NCBI GenBank assembly: GCA_944390795.1
Contig: CALXRI010000005.1
Span: forward strand, 1-64,000
Source of the DNA: an uncultured Victivallales bacterium
Lineage (GTDB): Bacteria; Verrucomicrobiota; Lentisphaeria; Victivallales; UBA1829
Reading direction: 5' to 3'
DNA: 64,000 nt
The position numbers were made by a program, and so were the translations under genes. The notes under the pieces are model-generated. The model had not been told where the DNA came from and did no database searches. It saw only the letters and a list, made by a program, of their open reading frames with translations. Of the stretch, positions 1 through 8,190 are shown one piece after another. Each line of letters starts with the position of its first letter. Position 1 is the first letter of the stretch.

Positions 1-97
1 CAAGCTGGTCGCCGCAGGCGAAATCCCCGATAACGCGTATGCCTGCATCGCATTATGCTTCGTGCAGGACTCTCAGTTCTGCCGCGGTCCAGCTGCG
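1..97 (-). repeat. 97-bp hairpin repeat, copy 1
   Basis: First of two complete head-to-tail copies; the start may be cut by the window edge. It is nearly identical to 98-194, and its reverse complement matches the elements at 27.8-28.07 kb. It contains three short inverted repeats, including a GCAGGACT-ctc-AGTTCTGC hairpin and a TAACGCG..CGCATTA palindrome. It lies downstream of the leftward dCMP deaminase gene. Small open frames crossing it follow the repeat and are not credible genes. Confidence 0.85.
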
Positions 98-194
98 CAA
101 GCTGGTCGCCGCAGGCGAAATCCCCGATAACGCGTATGCCTGCATCGCATTATGCTTCGTGCAGGACTCTCAGTCCTGCCGCGGTCCGGCTGCG
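98..194 (-). repeat. 97-bp hairpin repeat, copy 2
   Basis: Second tandem copy, differing from copy 1 at only a few positions. The hairpin GCAGGACT-ctc-AGTCCTGC at 161-179 is perfect here, where copy 1 carries one C-to-T change that would be a G-U pair in RNA. A second hairpin, CCAGCT-gcgca-AGCTGG, spans the junction at 89-105. Confidence 0.85.
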
Positions 195-243
195 CAGGCT
201 GGCCGCCGCAGACGGAATCCCCAATGAGCGCATGCTCTGCATC
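195..243 (-). repeat. hairpin repeat, partial copy 3
   Basis: Diverged, truncated third copy (CAGGCTGGCCGCCGCAGACG..). It decays just before the stop codon of the dCMP deaminase gene at 252, so the tandem array abuts the 3' end of that gene. Confidence 0.65.
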
Positions 244-251
244 AGGGCAGT

Positions 252-746
252 TTATTTTTCCGAACGCGGGGAACTCTCCTCCACAAGCGGGCGCAGTTTC
301 ACGCCGGCCTCGCGGAGAATGCGCTTGGATGTCTCGTCAATGGAATAGCGTTCCTTGTAAACCACCTCGCGGATCCCCGCGTTGATAATCATCTTCGCGC
401 AGAGCAGACAGGGGCTGAACGTCGTGTAAAGAATCGCATCCTTCACCGAGATGCCGTGATAGGCCGCCTGAACAATCGCGTTCTCCTCGCCGTGACAGCA
501 GAGACACTCCTCCAGAGCGGTTCCGGACGGCGCATCCGACGAACAGCGCGGACATCCTCCGTCACAGCAGTTTTTAATCCCGCGGGGCGTCCCGTTGTAA
601 CCCGTGGAAATAATCCGGAAGTCCTTGACGATCACCGCCGCGACCTGCCGCCGCGAACAGTTGCTCCGCAGCGCGACCACCTGCGCAATCTGCATGAAAT
701 AGGTGTCCCAGTCCGGACGGACCGGTTTCTGTTTTTCCCCTGCCAT
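252..746 (-). CDS. dCMP deaminase-family protein (ComEB-like)
   Basis: A 164-aa protein of the zinc-dependent cytidine/deoxycytidylate deaminase family. By family it converts dCMP to dUMP for dTMP synthesis in the cytosol. The HGEEN motif supplies the first zinc ligand and the proton-shuttling Glu, and PCLLC supplies the two Cys ligands. The N-terminal WDTYFMQIAQVVALRSNC.. stretch is typical of the family. An extra Cys-rich insertion (CCDGGCPRC) lies between strand 2 and the active site, as in many bacterial dCMP deaminases. The start at 746 is chosen because a GGAGG site sits about 8 nt upstream; an upstream ATG at 809 in the same frame lacks one. Confidence 0.93.
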   Translation of the reverse strand: MAGEKQKPVRPDWDTYFMQIAQVVALRSNCSRRQVAAVIVKDFRIISTGYNGTPRGIKNCCDGGCPRCSSDAPSGTALEECLCCHGEENAIVQAAYHGISVKDAILYTTFSPCLLCAKMIINAGIREVVYKERYSIDETSKRILREAGVKLRPLVEESSPRSEK

Positions 747-922
747 GAAAGGCGCCTCCTTCCTGAATAATGTCAAATTGTCTCCTGTCCGCATCCCGAA
801 CAATACCACCGCACGGGAAAAAAATCAAGTCTTCCGGCCGGCATTCGCGCAGGAAGAATCCTTTCCCCGGACAAAAGGGAAACTGGCTTCCCGGTTCCGG
901 CTGATCACTTTCTTTTCTTTTT

Positions 923-938
923 CACGGAAATTTCCGTG
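923..938. repeat. perfect 16-bp palindrome upstream of 1018 gene
   Basis: CACGGAAATTTCCGTG is a perfect inverted repeat in the 271-nt divergent region between the dCMP deaminase and the 1018 gene. It sits just upstream of a candidate -35 box, so it could be an operator. This is inference only. Confidence 0.45.
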
Positions 939-945
939 CCGGGAC

Positions 946-973
946 TTGAAATCATACGGGATTTAAGTAATCT
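946..973 (+). promoter_or_regulatory. candidate sigma-70-type promoter
   Basis: TTGAAA and TAATCT are separated by 16 nt and lie about 45 nt upstream of the ATG at 1018. This was read by eye only. Confidence 0.35.
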
Positions 974-1017
974 ATTGAGAAAAAAACATTTTTGAAATTC
1001 CATACTCCGGAGAAGAT

Positions 1018-1956
1018 ATGTCATTCCCTTTCCGAGAAGAAATTGAATCGCTCAAAGAGAGCGGAAATCTTGAGTTGCTGGCGGATCTGGACGCGCGCGG
1101 TCTTCTGCTCGCGCCCGGGGAAACCGCAGGAGAATATGCGGAGCGTCTGCTTGCCGAAGAGGAGCGGGTGGAAAACCTGCGCGCGAAACTCGACGGGGAA
1201 AAAGAGCTTGAACCTTATACCGGACTTACGATCCGGGCCGGAATGGAAATTCCGGAAGAGATTCTCGATGAGGCTGCGGAAACCACCCGCGCCGCCTACG
1301 GATTCGCCGTAAAATGGGTGCCGGGATTCTTTCCCACGCACGGACTCGGCCTCCTGTGGGGCGGATGCTCCATTTCCGCCTATGAAGATCTGCCGACGCT
1401 CTTCCTGATCCGGAAAAGCTTCAAGGACAGAAAAAAGTTCTTCATTTACGGACGCGAGGAGCTGACCGCGCATGAACTCTGCCATGTCGCGCGGACCCCG
1501 ATTCAGGATCATGAATACGAGGAGCATTTCGCCTACGCGATTTCCCGCAGTCCGCTGCGCCGCTACTCGGGCAACTGCTTCAAAAGCGAAAAGGATGCGA
1601 TCCTGTTCATTCTGCCGGTCTTTCTTCTGCTTCTCGTCCAGATCGGCCGCGTTACCTACTGGCCGATGATTCCGGCATGGCCGTTCTGGATTCTCGCATT
1701 CGTCTGGCCGGTGTTTCTGATCGTCTGCAACATCATTGCCAGAAGACGCTATTTCCGCGCGGAAAACGCGCTGCGCTCCCTCGGCGTCGCGATGCCGCAG
1801 GCGGTGCTTTTCCGGTGCACCGGACGGGAGATCGGAGAATTCGCCGCGCTGGCACAGCATCCGGAAGCATTGCAGGAGCATTTTCAGAAGAAACAGGAAA
1901 GCGATCTGCGCTGGAAGGTCATGACAGAACGTTTCATCCGGAAAAAGGAGGAATAA
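1018..1956 (+). CDS. HExxH-containing membrane protein (putative metallopeptidase)
   Basis: A 312-aa protein of no family I can name. The N-terminal half is soluble and charged. An HELCH motif (HExxH type) is at about residues 162-166, followed by an acidic EYEEH patch around 177-180 that could supply a third zinc ligand. Two hydrophobic segments follow at about 202-220 and 226-248, then a cytoplasmic-looking basic tail. This arrangement suggests a membrane-anchored zinc peptidase, but activity is inferred from one short motif. A GGAG site precedes the ATG. The next gene starts one base after its stop codon, so the two are probably co-transcribed. Confidence 0.75.
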   Translation: MSFPFREEIESLKESGNLELLADLDARGLLLAPGETAGEYAERLLAEEERVENLRAKLDGEKELEPYTGLTIRAGMEIPEEILDEAAETTRAAYGFAVKWVPGFFPTHGLGLLWGGCSISAYEDLPTLFLIRKSFKDRKKFFIYGREELTAHELCHVARTPIQDHEYEEHFAYAISRSPLRRYSGNCFKSEKDAILFILPVFLLLLVQIGRVTYWPMIPAWPFWILAFVWPVFLIVCNIIARRRYFRAENALRSLGVAMPQAVLFRCTGREIGEFAALAQHPEALQEHFQKKQESDLRWKVMTERFIRKKEE

Positions 1957-1957
1957 A

Positions 1958-2731
1958 ATGGCAGAACTCAAAGACATCGCCGCATTTCTCGACGAGCGGC
2001 TCGAAATCGCAAAATACCGTTCCGACGCGTCCAACAACGGACTGCAGTTCGAAGCCGGAGCCGATGTGCGCAAGGCCGTTTTCGCGGTGGACGCCTCCTA
2101 TGCGCTGTTCTCGACCGCCGCGGATCTGGATGCGGACTTCCTCTTCGTCCATCATGGAATCAGCTGGGGAGGGTCGCTCAAACGGATTCTCTCCCTCGAC
2201 GCGAAACGCGTTTCCATGCTTGCCGCGAATTCCATTTCCCTGTATGGCGCGCATCTGCCGCTGGACGCCCATCCGGAAATCGGGCACAACGCCCAGCTCG
2301 CAAAAATGATGCAGCTGGAAAATCCCCGTCCCTTCGGGGAATACGATTCTCACAGGATCGGATTCCAGGGCGTTCTGCCGAAGGAAACGGCTGTCGGCGA
2401 ACTGGCGAAACGGCTGGACGCCGCGCTGCCCTCGGAAGGACCGTTCCGGATCTTCGGCGATGCGGGCCGGAAAATCATGCGCGTCGCGGCGATTTCCGGC
2501 GGCGGAGCGTATCCCGCCGTCTTCAGCGAACTGTATGCGGAAGGCATCGACTGTCTCGTGACGGGGGAAATGACGCACGAAGCGTACCATTACGCGTCGG
2601 AAGCCGGCGTCGCCGTGCTCTCCATGGGGCACTACCGCTCTGAAACTCCCGGCGTCATCGCCGTCATGCAGGAAGTCGGAAAACGCTTCGACATTGAAAC
2701 CGAATTTCTGGATCTTCCGACCGGAATGTAA
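1958..2731 (+). CDS. Nif3-like dinuclear metal centre protein (DUF34)
   Basis: A 257-aa Nif3/YbgI-family protein, sometimes annotated as a GTP cyclohydrolase 1 type 2 homologue; its cellular role is unsettled. The family metal ligands are visible: the HHG motif at about residues 65-67, an H-x-x-x-D motif in HLPLDAH, GEMTHEAYHYA, and the C-terminal GHYRSETPG. The length fits the short bacterial form. A strong AAGGAGG site overlaps the end of the upstream HExxH gene. Convergent with glnS, with a small ACCGG..CCGGT hairpin between them. Confidence 0.92.
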   Translation: MAELKDIAAFLDERLEIAKYRSDASNNGLQFEAGADVRKAVFAVDASYALFSTAADLDADFLFVHHGISWGGSLKRILSLDAKRVSMLAANSISLYGAHLPLDAHPEIGHNAQLAKMMQLENPRPFGEYDSHRIGFQGVLPKETAVGELAKRLDAALPSEGPFRIFGDAGRKIMRVAAISGGGAYPAVFSELYAEGIDCLVTGEMTHEAYHYASEAGVAVLSMGHYRSETPGVIAVMQEVGKRFDIETEFLDLPTGM

Positions 2732-2757
2732 ACGGCACGGGAACCGGGAGAAGCCGG

Positions 2758-4455
2758 TCAGTTCTTTTTCGCTTCGATCTTCGCCCAGGAGTCCTTGAGC
2801 TGAACGGTCCGGTTGAAGACCGCCTTCCCTTCAAACGCGTCCTTGCTGTCCACGCAGAAATAGCCGATGCGTTCGAACTGAAAGCGCGCACCTTTTTCCG
2901 CGTTCGCCAGAGAGGGTTCCATCATGGCGTTGCGCACGACCTTCAGGGAGTCGGGATTGAGATAGGCGCGGTAATCCTCGCCGTCGGGAATATCGCCGAC
3001 ATTGTCGATCGTGAACAGACGGTCATAGAGCCGGACTTCCGTACGGAACGCGTGTTTCGCGGATACCCAGTGAATCGTTCCCTTGACTTTGCGTCCGTCC
3101 GGCGCGTTGCCGCCCTTCGTTGCGGGATCGTATGTGCAGTGGACGGCCGTGATCTCACCGTCCGCGTTCTTGTCCACGGAGACGCATTTCACGAAATACG
3201 CGTACCGGAGGCGCACCTCCGCGCCCGGCGCCAGGCGGTAGAACTTCTTCGGCGCATCCTCGCGGAAGTCGTCGCGTTCAATGTAAAGCACCTTCGAAAA
3301 GGGAACCTTCCTGGTGCCGTCATCGGGATTCTCCGGATTGTTGACCGCATCCATCTCCTCGACCAGATCATCGGGATAGTTGTCGAGAATCACTTTGAGC
3401 GGATTCATGACAACCATGACGCGTTTTGCCGTCCGGTTGAGATTCTCCCGGATATAATATTCCAGCAGGGAGAGGTCCGTGAGACTGTTGTATTTCGTCA
3501 CGCCGACGCCTTCGCAGAACGCCCGGATCGCTTCCGGCGGAACTCCGCGGCGGCGGAAGGCCGAAATTGTCGGCATGCGCGGGTCGTCCCAGCCGGAGAC
3601 GTGATGCTCCTTCACCAGTTCGAGCAGTTTACGCTTGCTCATCACGGTATTCGTCAGGTTCAGACGCGCGAATTCGATCTGGCGCGGCCGCGGCGCAGGC
3701 GTGAGATTCTCCAGAAGCCAGTCGTAGAACGGACGGTGAATCTCGAATTCCAGCGTGCAGATCGAGTGGGTGATGTGTTCGATCGCGTCTTCCAGCGGAT
3801 GCGCGAAATCGTACATCGGGTAGATGCACCACTTGTCGCCGCTCCGGTGATGGGACGTATGCCGGATCCGGTAGATGACGGGATCGCGCATGTGGATGTT
3901 CGGAGAGGCCATGTCGATCTTCGCCCGCAGGACCTTGGAACCGTCCGCGAACTCGCCGGCGCGCATTCGGGCGAAAAGATCAAGGTTCTCCTCGACGGAA
4001 CGGTTGCGGTAGGGGCTCTCTTTTCCGGGCGTCGTCAGCGTGCCGCGGTACTCGCGCATTTCACTGTCGGAAAGCTCGCAGACATACGCCTTCCCGAGCC
4101 GGATCAGCCGCACCGCGTATTCATAAAACTTCTCAAAATAATCCGAGGCGAAGAAAAGTTTGTCTTTCCAGTCCGCGCCGAGCCAGCGGACGTCCTCCAT
4201 GATGGATTCCACGTATTCGGTATCCTCCTTTGTCGGATTCGTGTCGTCAAAACGCAGATGGAAGGTTCCTCCGTATTTCTGCGCGATTCCATAGTTCAGG
4301 CAGATGGACTTGGCATGTCCGATGTGCAGATATCCGTTCGGTTCCGGCGGGAAACGGGTCACGATTTTTCCGTCGGATTGTCCCGTTCTGATTTCCTCGT
4401 CGATGATTTCATGAATAAAGTTCGATGCGGAAGACGATGCTTCATTTTCGCTCAT
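2758..4455 (-). CDS. glnS: glutaminyl-tRNA synthetase
   Basis: A 565-aa class I aminoacyl-tRNA synthetase that charges tRNA-Gln with glutamine in the cytosol. The HIGH-type motif LHIGHAKS follows the PPEPNGY stretch near residue 40, and the KMSKS-type motif is VMSKRKL near residue 275. The C-terminal half matches the GlnRS anticodon-binding beta-barrels. Length is normal for bacterial GlnRS. Its presence implies direct glutaminylation of tRNA-Gln rather than sole reliance on GatCAB. The cdaR stop-side neighbour begins 20 nt upstream on the same strand, so it may be the last gene of the cdaA-cdaR-glnS unit. Confidence 0.97.
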   Translation of the reverse strand: MSENEASSSASNFIHEIIDEEIRTGQSDGKIVTRFPPEPNGYLHIGHAKSICLNYGIAQKYGGTFHLRFDDTNPTKEDTEYVESIMEDVRWLGADWKDKLFFASDYFEKFYEYAVRLIRLGKAYVCELSDSEMREYRGTLTTPGKESPYRNRSVEENLDLFARMRAGEFADGSKVLRAKIDMASPNIHMRDPVIYRIRHTSHHRSGDKWCIYPMYDFAHPLEDAIEHITHSICTLEFEIHRPFYDWLLENLTPAPRPRQIEFARLNLTNTVMSKRKLLELVKEHHVSGWDDPRMPTISAFRRRGVPPEAIRAFCEGVGVTKYNSLTDLSLLEYYIRENLNRTAKRVMVVMNPLKVILDNYPDDLVEEMDAVNNPENPDDGTRKVPFSKVLYIERDDFREDAPKKFYRLAPGAEVRLRYAYFVKCVSVDKNADGEITAVHCTYDPATKGGNAPDGRKVKGTIHWVSAKHAFRTEVRLYDRLFTIDNVGDIPDGEDYRAYLNPDSLKVVRNAMMEPSLANAEKGARFQFERIGYFCVDSKDAFEGKAVFNRTVQLKDSWAKIEAKKN

Positions 4456-4475
4456 TTCAAAAACACTCCTGTCGG

Positions 4476-5480
4476 TTATTTCGCTGCGGCGCTTTCAATT
4501 TTGACACTGATGGTTTCCGGATGGATGTTGCGGATATTCACGCCGTCCCGGTCGGACCAGCATTTCACGGAAACATTATAGAGTCCCGGCCTGTCAAGCG
4601 GGGAGATGTCCACATACGGCTGCAGATCATCCTTGCGCATGGTTTCAATCAGGTTTTTGAGTCCGCTTACGGTGATCTCGACATTCGGAGAGGAAACGAT
4701 TTCATATTTCAGGCCGGAACGGTCGGACGAAGCGGCAAGCACCCGAACGGGAACGGCGGAAAAACGCCGCTGTTCATGGGAACGGATCACATCGACCTGC
4801 GCCATCACAGTCTGCGGGCTGACCGTCAGAGCGGGACTCTTGTCCAGCGCAAGATCCACCATGTAGTCGAAATTCTGCGTGATGCCGCCGAGCGGAATCG
4901 GATTGGTCTTGATGTAGGAAATTCCGCGCAGGATCGACGAAGCCCCTTCGATCCGGACTTTTCTGGGATTCAGCACGACCTTTCCGATGGCATATCCCTC
5001 CGGCAGCCCGGGCTTGGTTTCAAACTCCGGCGTCACCTCCACCATCTTGCTTACAAGCGGATTGACGGCAAGATTGAACTTGCTCGGAGACACGGAAACC
5101 GGACTTGTGCCGAACGGCGTCTTAATGTCCTTCATCGAGATGGTCAGCGGGTAGATGTTCGAACCGCTCTTGTAGAGGGAGGGCTGCACCCTGACATCGA
5201 TGGAAATGTCATTTTCCGTCATTCCCTGCATGACCATTTTGCTGCCGTTGAGCTTGACCGTCACGAAACGCGGCGCATCATCGATCAGGACCAGGTTGTC
5301 CGGCATCGTGATCCGCACTGGAACATCCTTGATGTAGATGTGGGAATCGACCTTGTTCTTGACAGAGCCGTAAATCAGCGTGGAGAGGAAGAGCGCGGCA
5401 AGCTTCCGCCCGATGTTCGCCTTGAAAAACATCGGAACGCGGTCCCAGAGTCTTTTCCGGAAGCTTCTACTTGATGACAT
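4476..5480 (-). CDS. cdaR: YbbR-domain protein, putative CdaA regulator
   Basis: A 334-aa protein with one N-terminal membrane anchor (about residues 22-42) followed by repeated YbbR-like beta domains of roughly 80 residues. In Firmicutes the equivalent protein, CdaR, sits outside the membrane and modulates the diadenylate cyclase CdaA. Here the gene overlaps the 3' end of the CdaA-type gene by 14 nt, the classical arrangement, which supports the call. A GGAGGATCACG site precedes the start and lies within the end of cdaA. The regulatory direction cannot be read from sequence. Confidence 0.85.
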   Translation of the reverse strand: MSSSRSFRKRLWDRVPMFFKANIGRKLAALFLSTLIYGSVKNKVDSHIYIKDVPVRITMPDNLVLIDDAPRFVTVKLNGSKMVMQGMTENDISIDVRVQPSLYKSGSNIYPLTISMKDIKTPFGTSPVSVSPSKFNLAVNPLVSKMVEVTPEFETKPGLPEGYAIGKVVLNPRKVRIEGASSILRGISYIKTNPIPLGGITQNFDYMVDLALDKSPALTVSPQTVMAQVDVIRSHEQRRFSAVPVRVLAASSDRSGLKYEIVSSPNVEITVSGLKNLIETMRKDDLQPYVDISPLDRPGLYNVSVKCWSDRDGVNIRNIHPETISVKIESAAAK

Positions 5481-6348
5481 CGTGATCCTCCTCGTCGTCC
5501 ACGGTGCTCAATGCCAGCGTCTTCTGGTCGTCCAGATCGCTGAATTTTTCGTAAATCGAGCTGACCTGCTTGCAGTCGATCAGCATTTTCTTGAGAAATG
5601 CCAGAAGATCGGTCTCGGAAAGATTCCGGATCAGGCGTCCGCGGTAGGCCACGCTGATGGTCCCGGTCTCCTCGGAGACGACCACAGCAACGGCGTCCGT
5701 CTCCTCGGTCACACCGATCGCCGCGCGGTGCCGGGTGCCGAAATCGCGCGTTCCCGCCTCGTCCTGGGAAAGCGGCAGAATCGCATGCGCAGCGGCGATA
5801 ATCCCCTGCCGCACAATCACGGCGCCGTCATGCAGCGGTGAATTCGGATAGAAAATCGCCTGCACAAGCAGGGAATTGATCTTGGTTTCCAGCGGAACCG
5901 CGCTGTTGATGATTGCCGCCATTCCGATCTGGCGTTCGAAAATAATCAGCGCGCCGCAGCGGCGGAAGGACATCTGCATCACGGCGCTCACGATCTCCTC
6001 GATCGCCTCTTTCTGCTCGATTTTCCGATGCCTGCCGATATGGCTTCCGAGCTGCGCGAAGGCACGCCGGAGTTCCGGCTGAAAAATCACGATCATCGCC
6101 GTGGCAAACACGGTCCAGAGATTCTCCAGAAGCCAGCCGAACACTTCCAGATTCAGCGTCAGGCTGAGGAACGTCGTGAAAAGCAGGATCATGATAATGC
6201 CGGCAAGCACGCTCACTGCACGGGTGCCGCGCATGAAATAAAGCACAAAATAGACCATCACGGTGATGATTGCGAATTCCACGACGTTCTTCGCGTATCC
6301 CCACCCCTGAATGATCAGATTTGAAATCTCGTTGATGCCGTTTCCCAT
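5467..6348 (-). CDS. cdaA: diadenylate cyclase (CdaA/DisA_N family)
   Basis: A 293-aa membrane-bound diadenylate cyclase that makes c-di-AMP from two ATP. Three hydrophobic segments occupy roughly residues 20-90, followed by the DAC domain. The catalytic signatures are intact: DGA at 174-176 within NSPLHDGAVIV, and GTRHRAA with RHR at 206-208. First gene of a leftward cluster with cdaR and probably glnS. c-di-AMP usually controls potassium, osmotic balance and cell-wall homeostasis; no target gene or ydaO riboswitch was noticed in this window. Confidence 0.95.
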   Translation of the reverse strand: MGNGINEISNLIIQGWGYAKNVVEFAIITVMVYFVLYFMRGTRAVSVLAGIIMILLFTTFLSLTLNLEVFGWLLENLWTVFATAMIVIFQPELRRAFAQLGSHIGRHRKIEQKEAIEEIVSAVMQMSFRRCGALIIFERQIGMAAIINSAVPLETKINSLLVQAIFYPNSPLHDGAVIVRQGIIAAAHAILPLSQDEAGTRDFGTRHRAAIGVTEETDAVAVVVSEETGTISVAYRGRLIRNLSETDLLAFLKKMLIDCKQVSSIYEKFSDLDDQKTLALSTVDDEEDHDVIK

Positions 6349-6555
6349 TCACGCCCCTGATTCTGTGCAATATGTTAGAGTAATATAAACGAGGAAATGA
6401 AAAATGCAGTCCGGATTCCGACTTTTTTGCAATATTTTTCCGGAAAACGGCCGGGAAAACGGTTTCCGCAAAGAACGACCGTCTGCCGCCTGCGGAAAAC
6501 CGGCGGTAGTTCGCGGCAGGTTCCTCCGGCGCTTTTCCCGCCGGAATGCATCTTC

Positions 6556-7737
6556 TCAGCGGTTTCCCGCAGTAAGGAAATACGAGAAGAGAACCCGGCC
6601 GATGATCTGCTTGCCGCGTTCACCGGAATGCACCTGATCGCGGCTGTAGAACTCATAGGGTTTCCCTGATGCGTAAAGCCAGGAATAACACGGCGTGGTC
6701 ATGTCCCATACGGGGATGCCGAGTTCCGCAGCGCCGGGACGGAGACGCTCCCAGTCGTTCTGCTTCCCCGTGACCGGATCCGTCTCCAGCGACCATTTGC
6801 GCGGCGAAATATCCTTTCCGCGCGTGTCCATGCTCAGAGCCGCGGTCAGGATCAGCACCTCGCATCCGAGCTCTTTCCTTGCACGTCCGGCGACCTCAAG
6901 AATCGCGGCGGTGTTCCCCATTTTCTCCCCTGCACGGTAGTTGGAGATTCCGCCGATAATCAGCAGATCCGGTTTCTGGTCCGCAACATAGGCCTTGAAG
7001 TTTTCCGGCTTGCGGTAGAACCAGCATCCGGTGGACCCCCGCACGGAGGAAACATAGTCCATGTCCGACTTCGGGAACGCACGCTTGACAAGCGCTTCAA
7101 ACACCGAATGAAAGGTATCCTGAATGATGCTGTCTCCGAGCATCACCACGCGCCACGGTTTTCCGGAACGGAGTGCGCCGGCCGTATGGGGAAGCAGACG
7201 GAAGGAATCCGCCGGCGGCTTGAACACCACGGGGGGAAGAGTTCCGTAGAGCTTGTCGCACCAGAGCGCGGCTTCGAGCGCCGTGGCGGGCTGCACGGAA
7301 AGGTTCCATGCCTCGATGCCGCGGCTGGACTGGAAGAAAACGCGGATGGTGTCCACCATGCCCATTGCATAGATGATGAATTCATGATCGGCGCGGGGAC
7401 CGGCATGAATCACACCGTAGTAATCCGGGAGAAGTTTTCCGTCCGCATCAAAGTAATCCACTCCCCAGTAACTGCGTTCCGGCGCGCGCGCCTCGAACCG
7501 GATTCTGAAAAAAGTGCCGGACGGACGGACTCCGATTTTGATCGGGGCGGAACTGAGTTTCCCCCCCTTGTCAGGATAATATCCTTCGAATTCATTGTAG
7601 ACAAGACCGTCCCGGGGCCTGGACGCCTTGAAAGTCCATCCCGGCAGCTTGTCCGTAAGCGCTCCTGTGAATTCCACAGCCATCGAAACCTCCCCGACGC
7701 AAAGCGCCGCGGCAAGCAGCATTGTTTTCACCGTCAT
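6556..7737 (-). CDS. secreted SGNH/GDSL-family hydrolase
   Basis: About 393 aa beginning with a signal-peptide-like segment (MTVKTMLLAAALCVGEV). The N-terminal 150 residues look like a beta-sandwich carbohydrate-binding or jelly-roll module. The C-terminal half carries SGNH blocks: GDS in VVMLGDSIIQ (block I), GGISN as a block III-like element, and DQVHSGERG, whose D-x-x-H supplies the catalytic Asp and His. Likely an exported esterase acting on acylated carbohydrate, the common role of such architectures, but the substrate is unknown. The frame is open upstream to 7968; 7737 is chosen for the signal peptide. The ribosome binding site is weak. Confidence 0.82.
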   Translation of the reverse strand: MTVKTMLLAAALCVGEVSMAVEFTGALTDKLPGWTFKASRPRDGLVYNEFEGYYPDKGGKLSSAPIKIGVRPSGTFFRIRFEARAPERSYWGVDYFDADGKLLPDYYGVIHAGPRADHEFIIYAMGMVDTIRVFFQSSRGIEAWNLSVQPATALEAALWCDKLYGTLPPVVFKPPADSFRLLPHTAGALRSGKPWRVVMLGDSIIQDTFHSVFEALVKRAFPKSDMDYVSSVRGSTGCWFYRKPENFKAYVADQKPDLLIIGGISNYRAGEKMGNTAAILEVAGRARKELGCEVLILTAALSMDTRGKDISPRKWSLETDPVTGKQNDWERLRPGAAELGIPVWDMTTPCYSWLYASGKPYEFYSRDQVHSGERGKQIIGRVLFSYFLTAGNR

Positions 7738-8190
7738 TCTGAACCTGAAATGAATTGCTCGCAACCAGACCGCATGAGCCCTGCCGCTGGAAAAGAACCG
7801 CCTGCTGTGCAAACGGATTCCGCCATACGCGGGAGGAAAATGCCATGCCGACCGTGTTTCCGAAATGGACATCCATTCCAGCCACTCCGGAAATATACCG
7901 GAAAACACGGAAAAAGCAAGCAGAGCGGCCAAAATAATTCCTCGCAGTGCCGGATTCTCCCTGTACATATCCGGCGAAGCGGAAAATCTCCGGACTCATG
8001 CTTCATCGCGCATTTTCATGAAAAACGGATTTTCCGGAAATCATCAATTTTTCCGGCATGTCCTCTTGAATTCCGCAAAAGTCCTGATATTTTCTCAGGC
8101 ATGGGGAAATCAAAACGCCGGACGGGTCCGCCGCATCAGCGGCTTCTGCGAGTCCGTTCGGAACACAGGCAAACAACCAGGGGGGGAATC
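7738..8190. other. divergent intergenic region
   Basis: A 453-nt gap between the SGNH hydrolase and the antiporter. It holds small hairpins, for example CCGGAAA..TTTCCGG at 8034-8056, and a promoter candidate. No convincing gene or known riboswitch was recognised. Open frames run through it on both strands but lack start signals. Confidence 0.6.
8066..8093 (+). promoter_or_regulatory. candidate promoter for antiporter gene
   Basis: TTGAAT and TATTTT are separated by 16 nt, about 100 nt upstream of the start at 8191. By eye only. Confidence 0.3.

Noticed and set aside
1-243. CRISPR array
   Set aside because: Repeats of 97 bp directly abut, with no unique spacers of constant length, and no cas genes are in the window.
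39-385. Several small open frames at the left edge
   Set aside because: They follow the 97-bp repeat and part of the dCMP deaminase gene, with translation repeating in step with the DNA repeat.
7108-8190. Long N-terminal extension of the antiporter frame
   Set aside because: The upstream part overlaps the SGNH hydrolase gene on the other strand and lacks coding character; AGGGGGG before 8191 fixes the start.
7738-8190. Riboswitch (lysine-type) upstream of the amino-acid antiporter
   Set aside because: The conserved core elements of the lysine riboswitch could not be found, only small hairpins.
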